Shown here piece after piece: positions 46,695-57,057 of a DNA stretch of 64,000 nt. Under the pieces are notes generated by a model. It was not told the origin of the DNA, did no database searches, and saw only the letters and a list, made by a program, of their open reading frames with translations. Both the position numbers and the translations under genes were made by a program. Position 1 is the stretch's first letter. Each line of letters begins with the position of its first letter. The stretch is from assembly GCA_949361645.1 (NCBI GenBank), contig OX442420.1:5914782-5978781 (forward strand), given 5' to 3'. This stretch comes from Spongilla lacustris (lineage: Eukaryota > Porifera > Demospongiae > Spongillida > Spongillidae).

Positions 46695-47520
46695 TACACT
46701 GTACATCTGTGTCGTTAAGGGGTTACCTCTGTAAACCTTATGTATGTTTCATCAAGGGGTTACCTGTACACCATACATCTGTGTCGTTAAGGGGTTACCT
46801 GTACACCATACATCTGTGCCGTTAAGGGGTTACCTGTACACCATACATCTGTGCCGTTAAGGGGTTACCTGTACACCATACATCTGTGCCGTTAAGGGGT
46901 TACCTGTACACCATACATCTGTGCCGTTAAGGGGTTACCTGTACACCATACATCTGTGCCGTTAAAGGGTTACCTGTACACCATACATCTGTGCCGTTAA
47001 GGGGTTACCTGTACACCATACATCTGTGCCGTTAAGGGGTTACCTTTGTATGCTTTATGTATGTGTCGTTAATGTATGTGTTGTTAAGGGGTTACCTCTT
47101 GTTGTACCCCCCCCCCCCCCCCCCCCCCCATCATATACATATGTGTCATCAAGGGGTTACCTGTACACCATACATCTGTGTCGTTAAGGGGTTAACTCTG
47201 TATACCTTATGTATGTGTTGTTAAGGGGTTACCTGTACACTGTACTTCTGTGTCGTTAAGGGGTTACCTCTGTACACCATACATCTGTGTCATCAAGGGG
47301 TTACCTTTACACAATACATCTGTGTCGTTAAGGGGTTACCTCTGTAAACCTTATGTATGTGTTGTTAAGGGATTTAACCTCTTGTGTGTACCCCATTCAT
47401 CTGTGTCATCAAGGGGTTACCTGTACACCATACATCCGTGTTGTTAAGGGGATACCTCTGTACACCTTATGTATGTGTCATTAAGGGGTTACCTGTACAC
47501 CATACATCTGTGTCGTTTAT
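46695..47520 (+). repeat. 35-bp minisatellite, left arm
   Basis: The unit is GTTAAGGGGTTACCTGTAC followed by ACCATACATCTGTGCC (35 bp), best preserved at 46780-47040 and degenerate after a C23 run at 47107-47129. The inverted counterpart lies at 50830-51700. Confidence 0.95.
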
Positions 47521-47605
47521 GGATTTTTACTTTTCACGTAGTGGTGATGTAATCCATCCAATGCTGTGAAAATCTAGGTCTGGGTGCGAGACTAGTGACG
47601 ACGGT

Positions 47606-48020
47606 GGTCCCATTTACACCCTGTACTAGTGTCTGCTGTGGGATCAAATCCATGGTCCCATTTACACACTGTAAGTGTATCTATTGTGGGGTCAAATCCA
47701 TGGTCCCATTTACACACTGTACTTGAGTCTGTTTTAGGGTCAAATCTATGGTCCCATTTACACCCTAAACTTGTGTCTGTTGTGAGATCAAATCCATGCT
47801 CCCATTTACACCCTGTACTTGTGTCTGTTGTAGGGACTCAAATCCATGATCCCATTTACACCCTGTACTTGTGATCAAATCCATGGTCCCATTTACACCC
47901 TGTTCTTATGTCTGTTGTGGGGTCAAATACATGGTTCCATTTACACCCTGTACTTTTGTCTGTTGTGAGGTCAATTCATTGGTCCCATTTACACCCTGTA
48001 CTTTTGTCTGTTGTGGGGTC
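47606..48020 (+). repeat. 48-bp minisatellite, left arm
   Basis: The unit begins GGTCCCATTTACACCCTGTA and continues CTTGTGTCTGTTGTGGGGTC plus AAATCCAT, period 48 bp. The inverted copy is at 49975-50745. It resembles the 58-bp unit of element 2 (57058-61336). Confidence 0.95.
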
Positions 48021-48021
48021 A

Positions 48022-48345
48022 TACTACCAACAGGCCGGAGAGCTGCCAGCTGCCACATTACCAGGGTTGAATGGGGTCGTCACAAAGCTAGACCTCAGCA
48101 TGTGGAGTGGAACCTTGAACTGGAGCCGACCTCAAACACTGGGACCAGCCACAATGGCCTTCTATCCTAGCCCCACACAGCTCCTCACTGCAAATGCACG
48201 TGAAGCCACTACATGTACCTATGAAACCATTAACCCCCACACTACAAGAGGAATTACTGGTAGGGGAACCATCGTGGAGCTACCAGCTTGCATTGGACAA
48301 ATGGGGATGCCACCACTGGAGCAGCCTCCATTTGTAGAGTGTACA
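48022..48345 (+). pseudogene. element 1 central coding fragment, left arm
   Basis: The frame entering from the satellite reads YYQQAGELPAATLPGLNGVV, then MWSGTLNWSRPQ, YPSPTQLLTANA and ETINPHTTRGITGRG. The right arm holds the same sequence inverted at 49205-49520 with mostly conservative changes. I do not recognise the protein. Conservation of the frame in both arms, next to the palindrome centre, suggests a second gene of the element that has lost its start and upstream part here. Confidence 0.45.
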
Positions 48346-49204
48346 TGCGTATACGTTTTTCTCTTCACACATTTTGTGCTGTACATGTGGATCTGAACTA
48401 CTGTAGACATGTACATGTACATGTTTTGTGCATTCTGGTGTGAAGCCATGCTGTTAGTGGTGAATATAGTTACTTGCCCTATCGGTACTGATTGTGGTGG
48501 GTCTGCACCCGTGGTTGGTGTATATAGACAACCAAGGCTTGCAGAGGGCGTTTTGCCTACATGTACTGAGAACTAGTAGCAAAACATATTAGTGCCATTT
48601 TGAATCAATGTCACATAAATTGCAAGCACAGTCACAGCTACAATGTGTCACGGTGAAGACGTCAGAATTCATGACCACACAGCACTGTCAGAGATGTCAC
48701 CAGACATTACCAGTGTAACCCAGTTTCACCTGTGCCCCACGGCCACTATACACTACCCGCGCACATACATTTTGGCAGAAACACCAGCCTAGGGCTAGGT
48801 ATAACGTAGTTGATGAATCCATTAAATTTGTAGGGTCTATTAACTCCACTTGCATTGTGTGGTCATGAATTCTGATGTCTTCATCGTGCCACATTGTAGC
48901 TGTGACTGTGCATGCGTGACATTCAAAATGGTACTTCCATATTTTGCTACTCGCGTAAAGTAAGGCCTTACAGTATGTAGTTCCCAGTAGGCAAAACGCC
49001 CTCTGCAAGCCTTGGTTGTCTATATACACCAACCACGGGTGCAGACCCACCGCAATCAGTACCGATAGGGCAGGTAAGTATATTCACCACTAACAGCATG
49101 GCTTCACACCAGATAAAATTTACTCTGTATACGTACATGTACATGCACAAAACATGTACATGTCTACAGTAGACCTAGTTCAGATCTACATGTACAACAC
49201 AAAA
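48346..49204. other. centre of the palindrome
   Basis: Sequence on both sides is mirrored: 48360-48560 against 49000-49190, and 48640-48690 against 48850-48905 (shared TGTGGTCATGAATTCTGA). About 160 bp, 48691-48849, are unpaired and form the loop. No gene is seen. Confidence 0.75.
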
Positions 49205-49930
49205 TGTGTGAAGAGAAAAACGTAGGCATGTACACTCAGTGGTGGTATCCCCATTTGTCCAATGCGAGATGGTAGCTCCACGATGGTTCCGGTCCCCTAC
49301 TAGTAAGTACTCTAGTAGTGTGGGGGTTAATGGTTTCATAGGTAGTGGCTTCATTTGCATTTGCAGTGAGGAGCTGTGTGGGGCTAGGATAGAGGGCCAT
49401 TGTGGCTGGCCCCAGTATTTGGGGTCGGCTCCAGTTCAAGGTTCCACTCCACATAGCTTTGTGACGACCCCATTCAACCCTGGTAATGTGGCAGCTGGCA
49501 GCTCTCCGGCCTGTTGGTAGTACGATTACACCATATGTTAGAGGGGTTTTTAGGGGTGGGTGGGAGGGCTGGTCGTGTGGGGACTGAGAGTGCTATTGAG
49601 TAGGGGATGGCCTGGGCCTCTGATACAACTTGCAGTAGAGGAGGATAGGTAGTGGGAGATAGGGCCATGGGGGTGAATGGGGCATGTGTTAATCCAGTTC
49701 ATGGCTCCCCTAATATAGTGGGGGGTGCCAATTCCTATCGCAGTGTGAGAGCTGCATTATTGTGGGGACCCCCAATGACCCTGTAGGATTTTTTAGCACC
49801 TGATTGCTCCCTTGCTGCCAGTCTGATAACTCCACCTGCAATTGCTCCATGCACTGGTGCTAACTGTCTGGACATGTAGTGTGGGGCTATTAAGTTAACT
49901 TGCATTAATGGTTCTGTCCACTTGCAGTGA
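49205..49930 (-). pseudogene. element 1 central coding fragment, right arm, longer version
   Basis: On the minus strand, 49520-49205 gives the same MWSGTLNWSRPQ and YPSPTQLLTANA stretch as the left arm. Upstream, 49930-49521 keeps more of the presumed gene in broken frames: APVHGAIAGGVIRLAAREQS, GAKKSYRVIGGPHNNAALTL, a stop, then PPLLQVVSEAQAIPYSIALS and PALPPTPKN. The left arm has no equivalent of this part, so the right arm preserves sequence lost from the left. No family recognised. Confidence 0.4.
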
Positions 49931-49974
49931 GGGAGTTGACCTGATTGGACCCTGGGCCATTACAGGGTGTAAAT

Positions 49975-50745
49975 GGGACCAATGCATTGACCCCACAACA
50001 GACACACATACATGTACATGTACAGAGTGTAAATAGGACCATGGATTTGATCCTAAAACAGACACAAGTACAGGGTGTAAATGGGACCATGGATTTGACC
50101 CACAACAGACAGAAGTACAGGGTGTAAATAGGACCAATGAACTGACCCCACAACAGACAAAAGTACAGGGTGTAAATGGGACCAATGAATTGACCCCACA
50201 ACAGACAAAAGTACAGTGTGTAAATGGGATCATGGATTTGATCACAAGTACAGGGTGTACATCAGATCATTGACCCCACAACAGACAAAAGTACAGGGTG
50301 TAAATGGGACCAATGAATTGACCCCACAACAGACAAAAGTACAGGGTGTAAATGGGACCAATGAATTGACCCCACAACAGACAAAAGTACAGGGTATAAA
50401 TGGGACCAATGAATTGACCCCACAACAGAAAAAGTACAGGGTGTAAATGGGACCAATGAATTTACCCCACAACAGACAAAAGTACATGCAGGGTGTAAAT
50501 GGGAGCATGGATTTGATCTCACAACAGACACAGCTTTAGGGTGTAAATGGAACCATAGATTTGACCCTAAAACAGACTCAAGTACAGGGTGTAAATGGGA
50601 TCATGCATTTGACCCGACAATAGATACACCTACAGTGTGTAAATGGGACTATGGATTTGACCCCAAAATACACACATACAGGATGTAAATGGGACCATGG
50701 ATTTGATCCCACAGCAGACACATATACAGGGTGTAAATGGGACCA
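49975..50745 (-). repeat. 48-bp minisatellite, right arm (inverted)
   Basis: About sixteen units of the 48-bp repeat in the opposite orientation, longer than the left array. The border with the 35-bp array (50738-50800) matches 47560-47606 in reverse complement, which fixes the mirror alignment of the arms. Confidence 0.95.
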
Positions 50746-50824
50746 CCATCGTCACTAGTCTCACACCCAGACCTAGATTTTCACAGCATCAGATGGATTA
50801 CATCACCACTACGTGAAAAGTAAA

Positions 50825-51705
50825 AATCCCTTAACGACACAGATGTATGGTGTACAGGTAACCCCTTGATGACACAGATGTATGGTGTGCAGAGGTAACC
50901 CCTTAACGACACCGATGTACAGTGTACAGGTGACCCCTTAACAACACATACATAAGGTATACAGAGTTAACCCCTTAACGACACAGATGTATGGTGTACA
51001 CTGTACACTGTACAGGTGATACCATAACAACCCATACATATACATAAGGTGTGCAGAGGTAACACCTTAACGACACAGGTGTATGGTGTACAGGTAACCC
51101 CTTGATGACACAGATGTATGGAGTACAGGTGACCCCTTAACAACACATACATAAGGTATACAGAGTTAACCCCTTAACGACACAGATGTATGGTGTACAC
51201 TGTACACTGTACAGGTAACAACCCATACATATACATAAGGTGTGCAGAGGTAACACCTTAACGACACAGATGTATGGTGTACAGGTAACCCCTTGATGAA
51301 ACAGATTAATGGGGTACACACAAGAGGTAACCCCTTAACAACACATACATAAGGTATATAGAGGTAACCCCTTAACGACACAGATGTATGGTGTTCAGGT
51401 AACCCCTTGATGACACAGATGTATGGTGTACAGGTGATACCTTAATAACACATACACAAAGTGTACAGAGGTAAAAACCCTTTAACGATACAGATGTATG
51501 GTGTACAGGTAACCCCTTGATGACACAGATGTATGGTGTACAGGTGATACCTTAATAACACATACACAAAGTGTACAGAGGTAAAAACCCTTTAACGATA
51601 CAGATGTATGGTGTACAGGTAATCCCTTGATGACACAGATGTATGGTATACAGAGTTAACCCCTTAACGACACAGATGTATGGTGTACACTGCAGAGGTG
51701 ACCTT
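50825..51705 (-). repeat. 35-bp minisatellite, right arm (inverted)
   Basis: Inverted units such as GGTAACCCCTTAACGACAC, with an intermixed longer higher-order unit (for example 50930-51060 against 51130-51260, and 51415-51510 against 51530-51625). No 24-bp satellite separates it from the transposase remnant. Confidence 0.95.
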
Positions 51706-51719
51706 AAACTACATAAAAA

Positions 51720-53110
51720 GCATGCATCTCACAATATGGTTCCTTTGTCATGAACCATTATTGGTCTTGTTGTGAGTATACAGTGCGGCTGGGGTGCCGT
51801 ACGTCTTGCCACACACCGAACTGGAAAATGGCCTGTCAATTTCAGATATTAGCGTATGCCTCGCGGCTTGTGCTTGGCTGGACCCTGGCTTCTTTTGTCA
51901 ACGCTGGAATCTGTGTTCATCACCTGGAACAGCAGGCTGCTTGTGAGTGTTCTTTTTGTGCAGGGACAGGGCCTGGCTACTGGCATACTTGTTGCGACAT
52001 ACATGTACAGTGCATTGGTAGGCAAGGATTAGTTCAGACCTGGGTCTGCATTTCCTCCTGCCAGAAACAGTGTCAGCTATTACCTTCACCTTGCAATTCA
52101 CTGTGAGTGTCATCTGCAGACTGTAAGTAAGTGAGGAAGGTCTTGGTTTGTCATTTTCTGCTACTGCATGGGATGAAGCATTACCGCATGGATATATAGG
52201 AAGAGTTGGCCTCTAAGCTTTGTGAAGGCTTTGGACAACACCTTGTCCCTTTTCTTGGGGTCACGACCGTATTCCCTCACCTTCTCGTACAGGTACAGTG
52301 ACCGCATCAGGGACAATCCACTGGGGGTAATAACAGGTGGCATCACTTGGCTCTGATAAGCCTCCTGTATGTCCTTTATGGCCACTCCAGCCCTCAGCAT
52401 GCTCATCTCGGTGGGGTTTGTGTCCGATGGCAAGGTCTCCATCCTCATGACACCAGGGTGGTCTTGATCAAACTCAAATGTGTGGTAGTGTCTTAGGCCA
52501 ACCAGAGGACCAAACCACTGGCTCAAGAAGGCATTCCAGTCCTGGTACAGCTGTGACACACAAGTGACATCCTGGCCACACTGCCGGACACAGTCAGCTA
52601 GGTTCTGCTGTAAGTCCATTGGGATGTGTGGCTTCCCTTGATTGAAATTGTGGGGGCTGCCAACTCCATTTGCAGCGAGAGGGATAGCAGTGTTTCCACT
52701 GGTATACCATTGTGGAGGCTGACCCCACTGGTTAGTTTGTGGCTCGTGTGTAGGGTCTGATATGGGTAGGTGGTTCCATAGGTAGTGCGGGTTGGTGGCG
52801 TCTGCTGCTGGTTATGCGGGGCTGCTGTCTGGACTTGCAATGCAGTGAGGCATATGTGGGGGTGGGGCTGGTGTCCATCCGCAGCTGTGGGAATCAGGGT
52901 CTGGGTACGAGACTAGGGCTGCTGGCTCTTAGTCATTTAGGGGCTGCTCACTCCCTACAACCACCATCGTCAGTCGTCGTCAGTAGTATAACCACCGTCA
53001 CTACCGTTCTCAATCTCCCCACCTCGCTCGAACTCGTCCGCCGATTGAAACTCTTGCGAGCGTGTTGTCTTCAGTGGACGTCGCCATATCTCCGTTATCT
53101 ACATAGGAGA
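51720..53110 (-). pseudogene. decayed transposase copy of the right arm
   Basis: Read leftwards from about 53085, the ATG context and ADEFE start are recognisable (MATSTED..., then frameshifted). Next is a Thr/Pro-rich stretch, not found in the intact copies (52840-52625). Then come LADCVRQCGQDVTCVSQLYQ to KVREYGRDPKKRDKV (52605-52240), matching residues 584-708 of copy 1. Last are SGRRKCRPRSELILAYQC with a finger-like block (52060-51900) and a second finger ending GTPAALYTHNKT (51840-51790). The DDE core, residues about 100-580, is deleted. It cannot make an active enzyme. Confidence 0.8.
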
Positions 53111-53169
53111 TAACGAATAACAACTGTGACAGGGACGATACATTAAATACTTACTCATCAGATCTAGCT

Positions 53170-53654
53170 AGCGCAGTATGGGTGTGGCTATAAGTTATCA
53201 AAGTCTCGGCCCACAGGAAGTAGTTGCATATTCATGTCTTTGATGAATGGAAGCGGGCCTCGCACGTACAACGGCGCGATTCGAGCGGGAAACGTGTACC
53301 AACTTTGCGCCGCTGTATCTCCGTAACGGATGACATAAAAATTAACGAACAGAACAAATCGATAGGTATAGGACCTCTCTACCTACAAACCGAATTTGAA
53401 GCGATTTCATTACTCCTACCTAAAGTTATGGCGGGTGTGAACCCGGTGGGGTATCGAACATTGCAATACTGGCACGGAGCAAGTGCAAGACTCCAAAATG
53501 GATTTTAAAATAGAGAAATGGTGTAGTATGAAGTGTTGAAAATAGGAAGTCGATAGCTTTTACCATTCAGAAGTTATAGCGATTCAAACATAAGGGAATT
53601 TTATAACATTATATATATATATACGAAGGCTCATTTTGTCGTGAACTGTCCCAT
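53170..53654 (-). repeat. element 1 right terminal inverted repeat
   Basis: Inverted counterpart of 37282-37767, with matching blocks at CCGTAACGGAT, AACAAATCGATAGGTATAGG and the tip CGTGAACTGTCCCAT. Confidence 0.85.
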
Positions 53655-53672
53655 ATATGTATATATAATTAT
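53655..53672. other. 18-bp AT spacer between two elements
   Basis: Eighteen AT-rich bases separate the two terminal repeats. The sequence resembles the AT tract left of element 1 at 37262-37281, so a target duplication cannot be separated from the microsatellite itself. Confidence 0.7.
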
Positions 53673-54165
53673 ATGGGACAGTTTCCGACAAAATGGCCCT
53701 TCGTATATATATATAAAATGTTATAAAAATGCTTCTCTTTTGAATTGCTATATCTTCCTAACGGTTAATGCTATCAACTTCCTATTTTCAACACTTCATA
53801 CTACACCATTTCCCTATGGTATAATACATTTTGGAGTCTTGCACTTGCTCCGTGCCAGTATTGCAACGTTCGATACCCCATCGGGCTCAAATCCGCCATA
53901 ACTTTAGGTAGGAGTAATCAATTCGCCTCAAATTCGGTTTGTAGGTACAGAGGTCCTATACCTATCGATTTGTTCTGTTCGTTAATTTTTATGTCATCCG
54001 TTATGGAGATACAGCGGCGCAAAGTTGGTACAAGTTTCCCGCTCGAATCGCGCCGTTGCATGTGCATGAACCGCTTCCATTCACCGAAGTACATGAATAT
54101 TCAACTATTTCCTGTGGGTTGGGACTTTATTAACCTAGCCACACCTACAAAGCAGGATACGATTT
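53673..54165 (+). repeat. element 2 left terminal repeat
   Basis: Close to the left terminal repeat of element 1 and inverted relative to the right one. Together, 53170-53654 and 53673-54165 form a hairpin of nearly 0.5 kb per arm. Confidence 0.85.
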
Positions 54166-54182
54166 ATTTATCGACAAAAGAC

Positions 54183-54260
54183 GGTGAGTATTGAAATCAG
54201 AATGTTTTTAATACAATGTTGCCTATGATAGACAGTTGTTATTCGTTATCTTCTGTGTAG
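54183..54260 (+). other. predicted 5'-UTR intron of transposase 2
   Basis: GTGAGTATTG donor and TTCTGTGTAG acceptor, in the same place as in element 1, ten bases before the ATG at 54270. Confidence 0.55.
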
Positions 54261-54269
54261 ATAAACGAT

Positions 54270-56945
54270 ATGGCGAAGTCTGACGACGAGCTCGTCGTGT
54301 ATCATTCAGCGGACGAGTTCGAATGGTACGATAATTTGGACGTGGATGAGGAGATTGAGAACGGTGGTGACAATGGCGACGGTGAATATGGAAGTGATGA
54401 TTTCGACGGCATTTATAGCGATGTCTGTGAAGGTGGAATCAACGATGGTGAAAGCGACGGAGATGACGGTGATGGTGAAAGTGATGATGGTGGAGGTGAT
54501 AGCGATAAGGGCAGTGATGATGATAGCAGGAGCGAGTGTGATGGTGATAGCGGAAGCGACTGTGATGGTGATGGTGATGGTGATGATGTCAGCGAGGGCC
54601 CAGGTGGTGTACCAGCTAGAATAGCACGGGGACAGTGTCACCCCTGTCGCATGCTGAATGCCTACCTCACTAAAGGAGGGTGCTGCAAAGACAGCTGTGT
54701 ATTGAAGTACGGTGACTTGCCCAAAAGACGAGCACTTACATTATCCAGATTGGACAAGAAAACCAGAAAGGCTGTTATTTATGGAATGCTAGCTATGATT
54801 CGGAACAAATCTGGTTCTCGAAATACATTCCAGTATCGCCTTGACTGGTCTAGTCCTGTCTGCAGGGATGCTTTCTGTGCCGTCATTGGCACAAGTTACC
54901 GTACATTGAAGCGCTGGCAGCAGCAGGTGTGCTCTGACTCTGATGTTGAGCCCCATCCCCATGGTAACTGTGGCAGGGCTCCTCGCCATGCCCTCTCTCG
55001 TTTGGACAAGACAATGGTGGTCAGATTTATAGAGAACTATGCTGGCATAAATGCCCTCCCTGACCCTGGTCGTTTGCAAGGGACGATCAGAGACTATGTT
55101 CTGGAGAGTGGCAAAACACTAAAGTCTGTGTATGCCGAGTATTGCAAGGCCATGGAGTCCCTGTCCAGGAGCACACCAGCACCACAGCAACTTTGCCCTT
55201 ACCGACTTACCAGTCAGCTGAAGCGGCAGTACACCTTGCTCAACGTTCCTCCGGCTCCTCCAACACCCCCTGCTGCACGTGTGGTGAAGTACGTGTCATT
55301 TATTAGACTGTGGCGAAGATACTGTTCTAACATCAAGATCCAACCTGCACGCAGCGATCTGTGCGACAAGTGTGATCAGATGTTGGTCACTTTGAGGCAC
55401 AGCCTTTCTGATGAGCAGCGCAAAACAATAAATGTCAATTACAACCAGCACCTCATTAAGGCCAAGGCATTTCGTGACGCCTACAATGCAAACATTGAGG
55501 AGGCTGAGAAGGAATGGGGAAGGAAGAGACAGAAGGAGCGTGACCAGATCCTGGGTCACTTGGAATCCAGGGCCCTGATGGTTCCCTTCACCTCACAAGC
55601 CCTGCACCTGGACATGCAGATGCAGTACTCCTTTGACTACTGCCAGCAGGTGTCACTGCCCTACAGCTCACAACAAAGGGGCACTTTTTATTTCAGGACA
55701 CCTCGCAAGGTCCAGGTGTTTGGTGTGTGTTGTGAGCCGCTGTGCCGCCAGGTGTTCTTCCTAATTGATGAGGCTGAGCAGGCCGGCAAGGGTGCTGTGG
55801 TGGTGGTCAGCCTGGTGCATGCATTCTTCCACCTACATGGACTGGGAGAGAGGCGTGTAACACTTCAGGCCGACAACTGTGTGGGCCAGAACAAGAACAC
55901 CACCATGATGTGGTACCTGGCCTGGCGGGTGATCACTGGACAACATGACACCATCCAGCTGAACTTCATGCTACCTGGGCACACAAAGTTTCGACCCGAT
56001 TCCTACTTTGGCCTGTTCAAGAAGTACTACCGAAGACAGGACCATGTAGATGATATGGATGACCTAGCTGACTGTGTCCGGCAGTGTGGCCAGAACGTCA
56101 CTTGTGTGCCACAACTGTACCAGGACTGGCAGTACCATGACTGGAATGCCTTCTTGGGCCAGTGGTTTGGGCCTCTGGTTGGCTTTGGCCGCTACCATAC
56201 ATTTGAGTTTGACCGAGAACACCCTGGTGTCATGAAAATGAAGACCTTGCCATCGGACACAAACCCCACCGAGGTAACCATGCTGAGGGCTGGAGTGGCC
56301 ATAAAGGACATACAGGAGGCTTATCAGAACCAAGTGATGCCACCTGTTATTAGCCCCAATGGATTGTCCCTGATGCGGTCACTGTACCTGTATGAGAAGG
56401 TGAGGGAATACATTCGTGACCCAAAGAAGAGGGACAGGGTATGTCCAAAGCCTACACCAGGCACTGCTATCAACTCTTCCGAAACACCTGGAGTTCCAGA
56501 CAGTGACCAACCAGGTCCTTCTAATGCCATTCCTGACCCACCTACTGTTGAGGGCCAGGAGTCTGCAGATGACACTCACAGTGATATGCAAGACGAAGGC
56601 AATAGCTGTGTTTCTGGCAGGAGGAAACGCAGATCCAGGTCTGAACTAATCCTTGCCTTCCAGTGCACTGTATGTGGCAATAAGTATGCCAGTAGCTCAG
56701 CCCTGTCCCTGCACAAAAAGAACACAGCTCACAAGCAGCCTGCTGTTCCAGGTGATGAACACCGTGATGTCACTAAGGCGGACAATGCCAGTGTTGACGA
56801 AGGAAGCCAGGGTCCACCCTGCAAGCGCAGGCGTAGGAAAAAATCTGAAATTGATAGAAAGTTTTCCTGTTCCCAGTGTCCCTTGAAATATGGCACTCAA
56901 ACTGCATTGCATACTCACATTAAGCACACCCACAATGGTACATGA
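54270..56945 (+). CDS. DDE-like transposase with C2H2 zinc fingers (copy 2, 891 aa)
   Basis: This intact copy is nearly the same as copy 1 from residue about 115 onward, offset by 15 residues owing to a longer acidic N-terminus. The core motifs are all present: HLDMQ (Asp448), QADNCVGQNKN (Asp535), GHTKFRPD (His571, Asp577). The fingers differ from copy 1. The first has CGNKYASSSALSLHKKNTAH, with five residues between the histidines instead of four. The second is CPLKYGTQTALHTHIKHTH, unlike copy 1's CGNKYGSSSALYTHKKSDH. Two intact frames in adjacent copies suggest recent activity or selection on the protein. Function is inferred from the motifs and the flanking terminal repeats. Confidence 0.85.
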   Translation: MAKSDDELVVYHSADEFEWYDNLDVDEEIENGGDNGDGEYGSDDFDGIYSDVCEGGINDGESDGDDGDGESDDGGGDSDKGSDDDSRSECDGDSGSDCDGDGDGDDVSEGPGGVPARIARGQCHPCRMLNAYLTKGGCCKDSCVLKYGDLPKRRALTLSRLDKKTRKAVIYGMLAMIRNKSGSRNTFQYRLDWSSPVCRDAFCAVIGTSYRTLKRWQQQVCSDSDVEPHPHGNCGRAPRHALSRLDKTMVVRFIENYAGINALPDPGRLQGTIRDYVLESGKTLKSVYAEYCKAMESLSRSTPAPQQLCPYRLTSQLKRQYTLLNVPPAPPTPPAARVVKYVSFIRLWRRYCSNIKIQPARSDLCDKCDQMLVTLRHSLSDEQRKTINVNYNQHLIKAKAFRDAYNANIEEAEKEWGRKRQKERDQILGHLESRALMVPFTSQALHLDMQMQYSFDYCQQVSLPYSSQQRGTFYFRTPRKVQVFGVCCEPLCRQVFFLIDEAEQAGKGAVVVVSLVHAFFHLHGLGERRVTLQADNCVGQNKNTTMMWYLAWRVITGQHDTIQLNFMLPGHTKFRPDSYFGLFKKYYRRQDHVDDMDDLADCVRQCGQNVTCVPQLYQDWQYHDWNAFLGQWFGPLVGFGRYHTFEFDREHPGVMKMKTLPSDTNPTEVTMLRAGVAIKDIQEAYQNQVMPPVISPNGLSLMRSLYLYEKVREYIRDPKKRDRVCPKPTPGTAINSSETPGVPDSDQPGPSNAIPDPPTVEGQESADDTHSDMQDEGNSCVSGRRKRRSRSELILAFQCTVCGNKYASSSALSLHKKNTAHKQPAVPGDEHRDVTKADNASVDEGSQGPPCKRRRRKKSEIDRKFSCSQCPLKYGTQTALHTHIKHTHNGT

Positions 56946-57057
56946 CTAGCAATCTAAAGGGACCTCCTCCTCCTGGATCCATGTTCATCACACATGGTGA
57001 GGTGCTCTGTGTTTCTATATCTGTTACATCATCACCATGTTCAAAAATTGGTGTCAC

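Larger units (their letters stand above)
37282..53654. mobile_element. element 1: 16.4-kb palindromic DNA transposon
   Basis: The ends are inverted: ATGGGACAGTTCACGACAAA at 37282 and its reverse complement ending at 53654, with similarity running about 0.48 kb inward. The interior repeats the same module order in mirror image: transposase, 35-bp array, 48-bp array, central coding fragment, then the reverse set, around an unpaired centre at about 48691-48849. The left arm is 11.4 kb, including a 4.4-kb satellite that the right arm lacks; the right arm is 4.8 kb. AT microsatellite flanks both ends. Two head-to-head copies joined by an inverted duplication, or one element with very long terminal repeats, would both give this shape. 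Superfamily not known to me. Confidence 0.8.

Noticed and set aside
44301..46706. An 801-codon minus-strand frame made of HQYTIHTT-like repeats
   Set aside because: It lies wholly in the 24-bp satellite, whose minus strand has no stop in any frame. Length alone is not evidence of a protein.
46695..47520. Telomere-like array, because TTAAGGGG recurs
   Set aside because: The unit is 35 bp and does not consist of TTAGGG; a mirrored copy exists inside the same transposon.
42297..51705. Possible CRISPR array because of regularly repeated units
   Set aside because: The repeats are directly adjacent with no unique spacers, and the context is an animal transposon.
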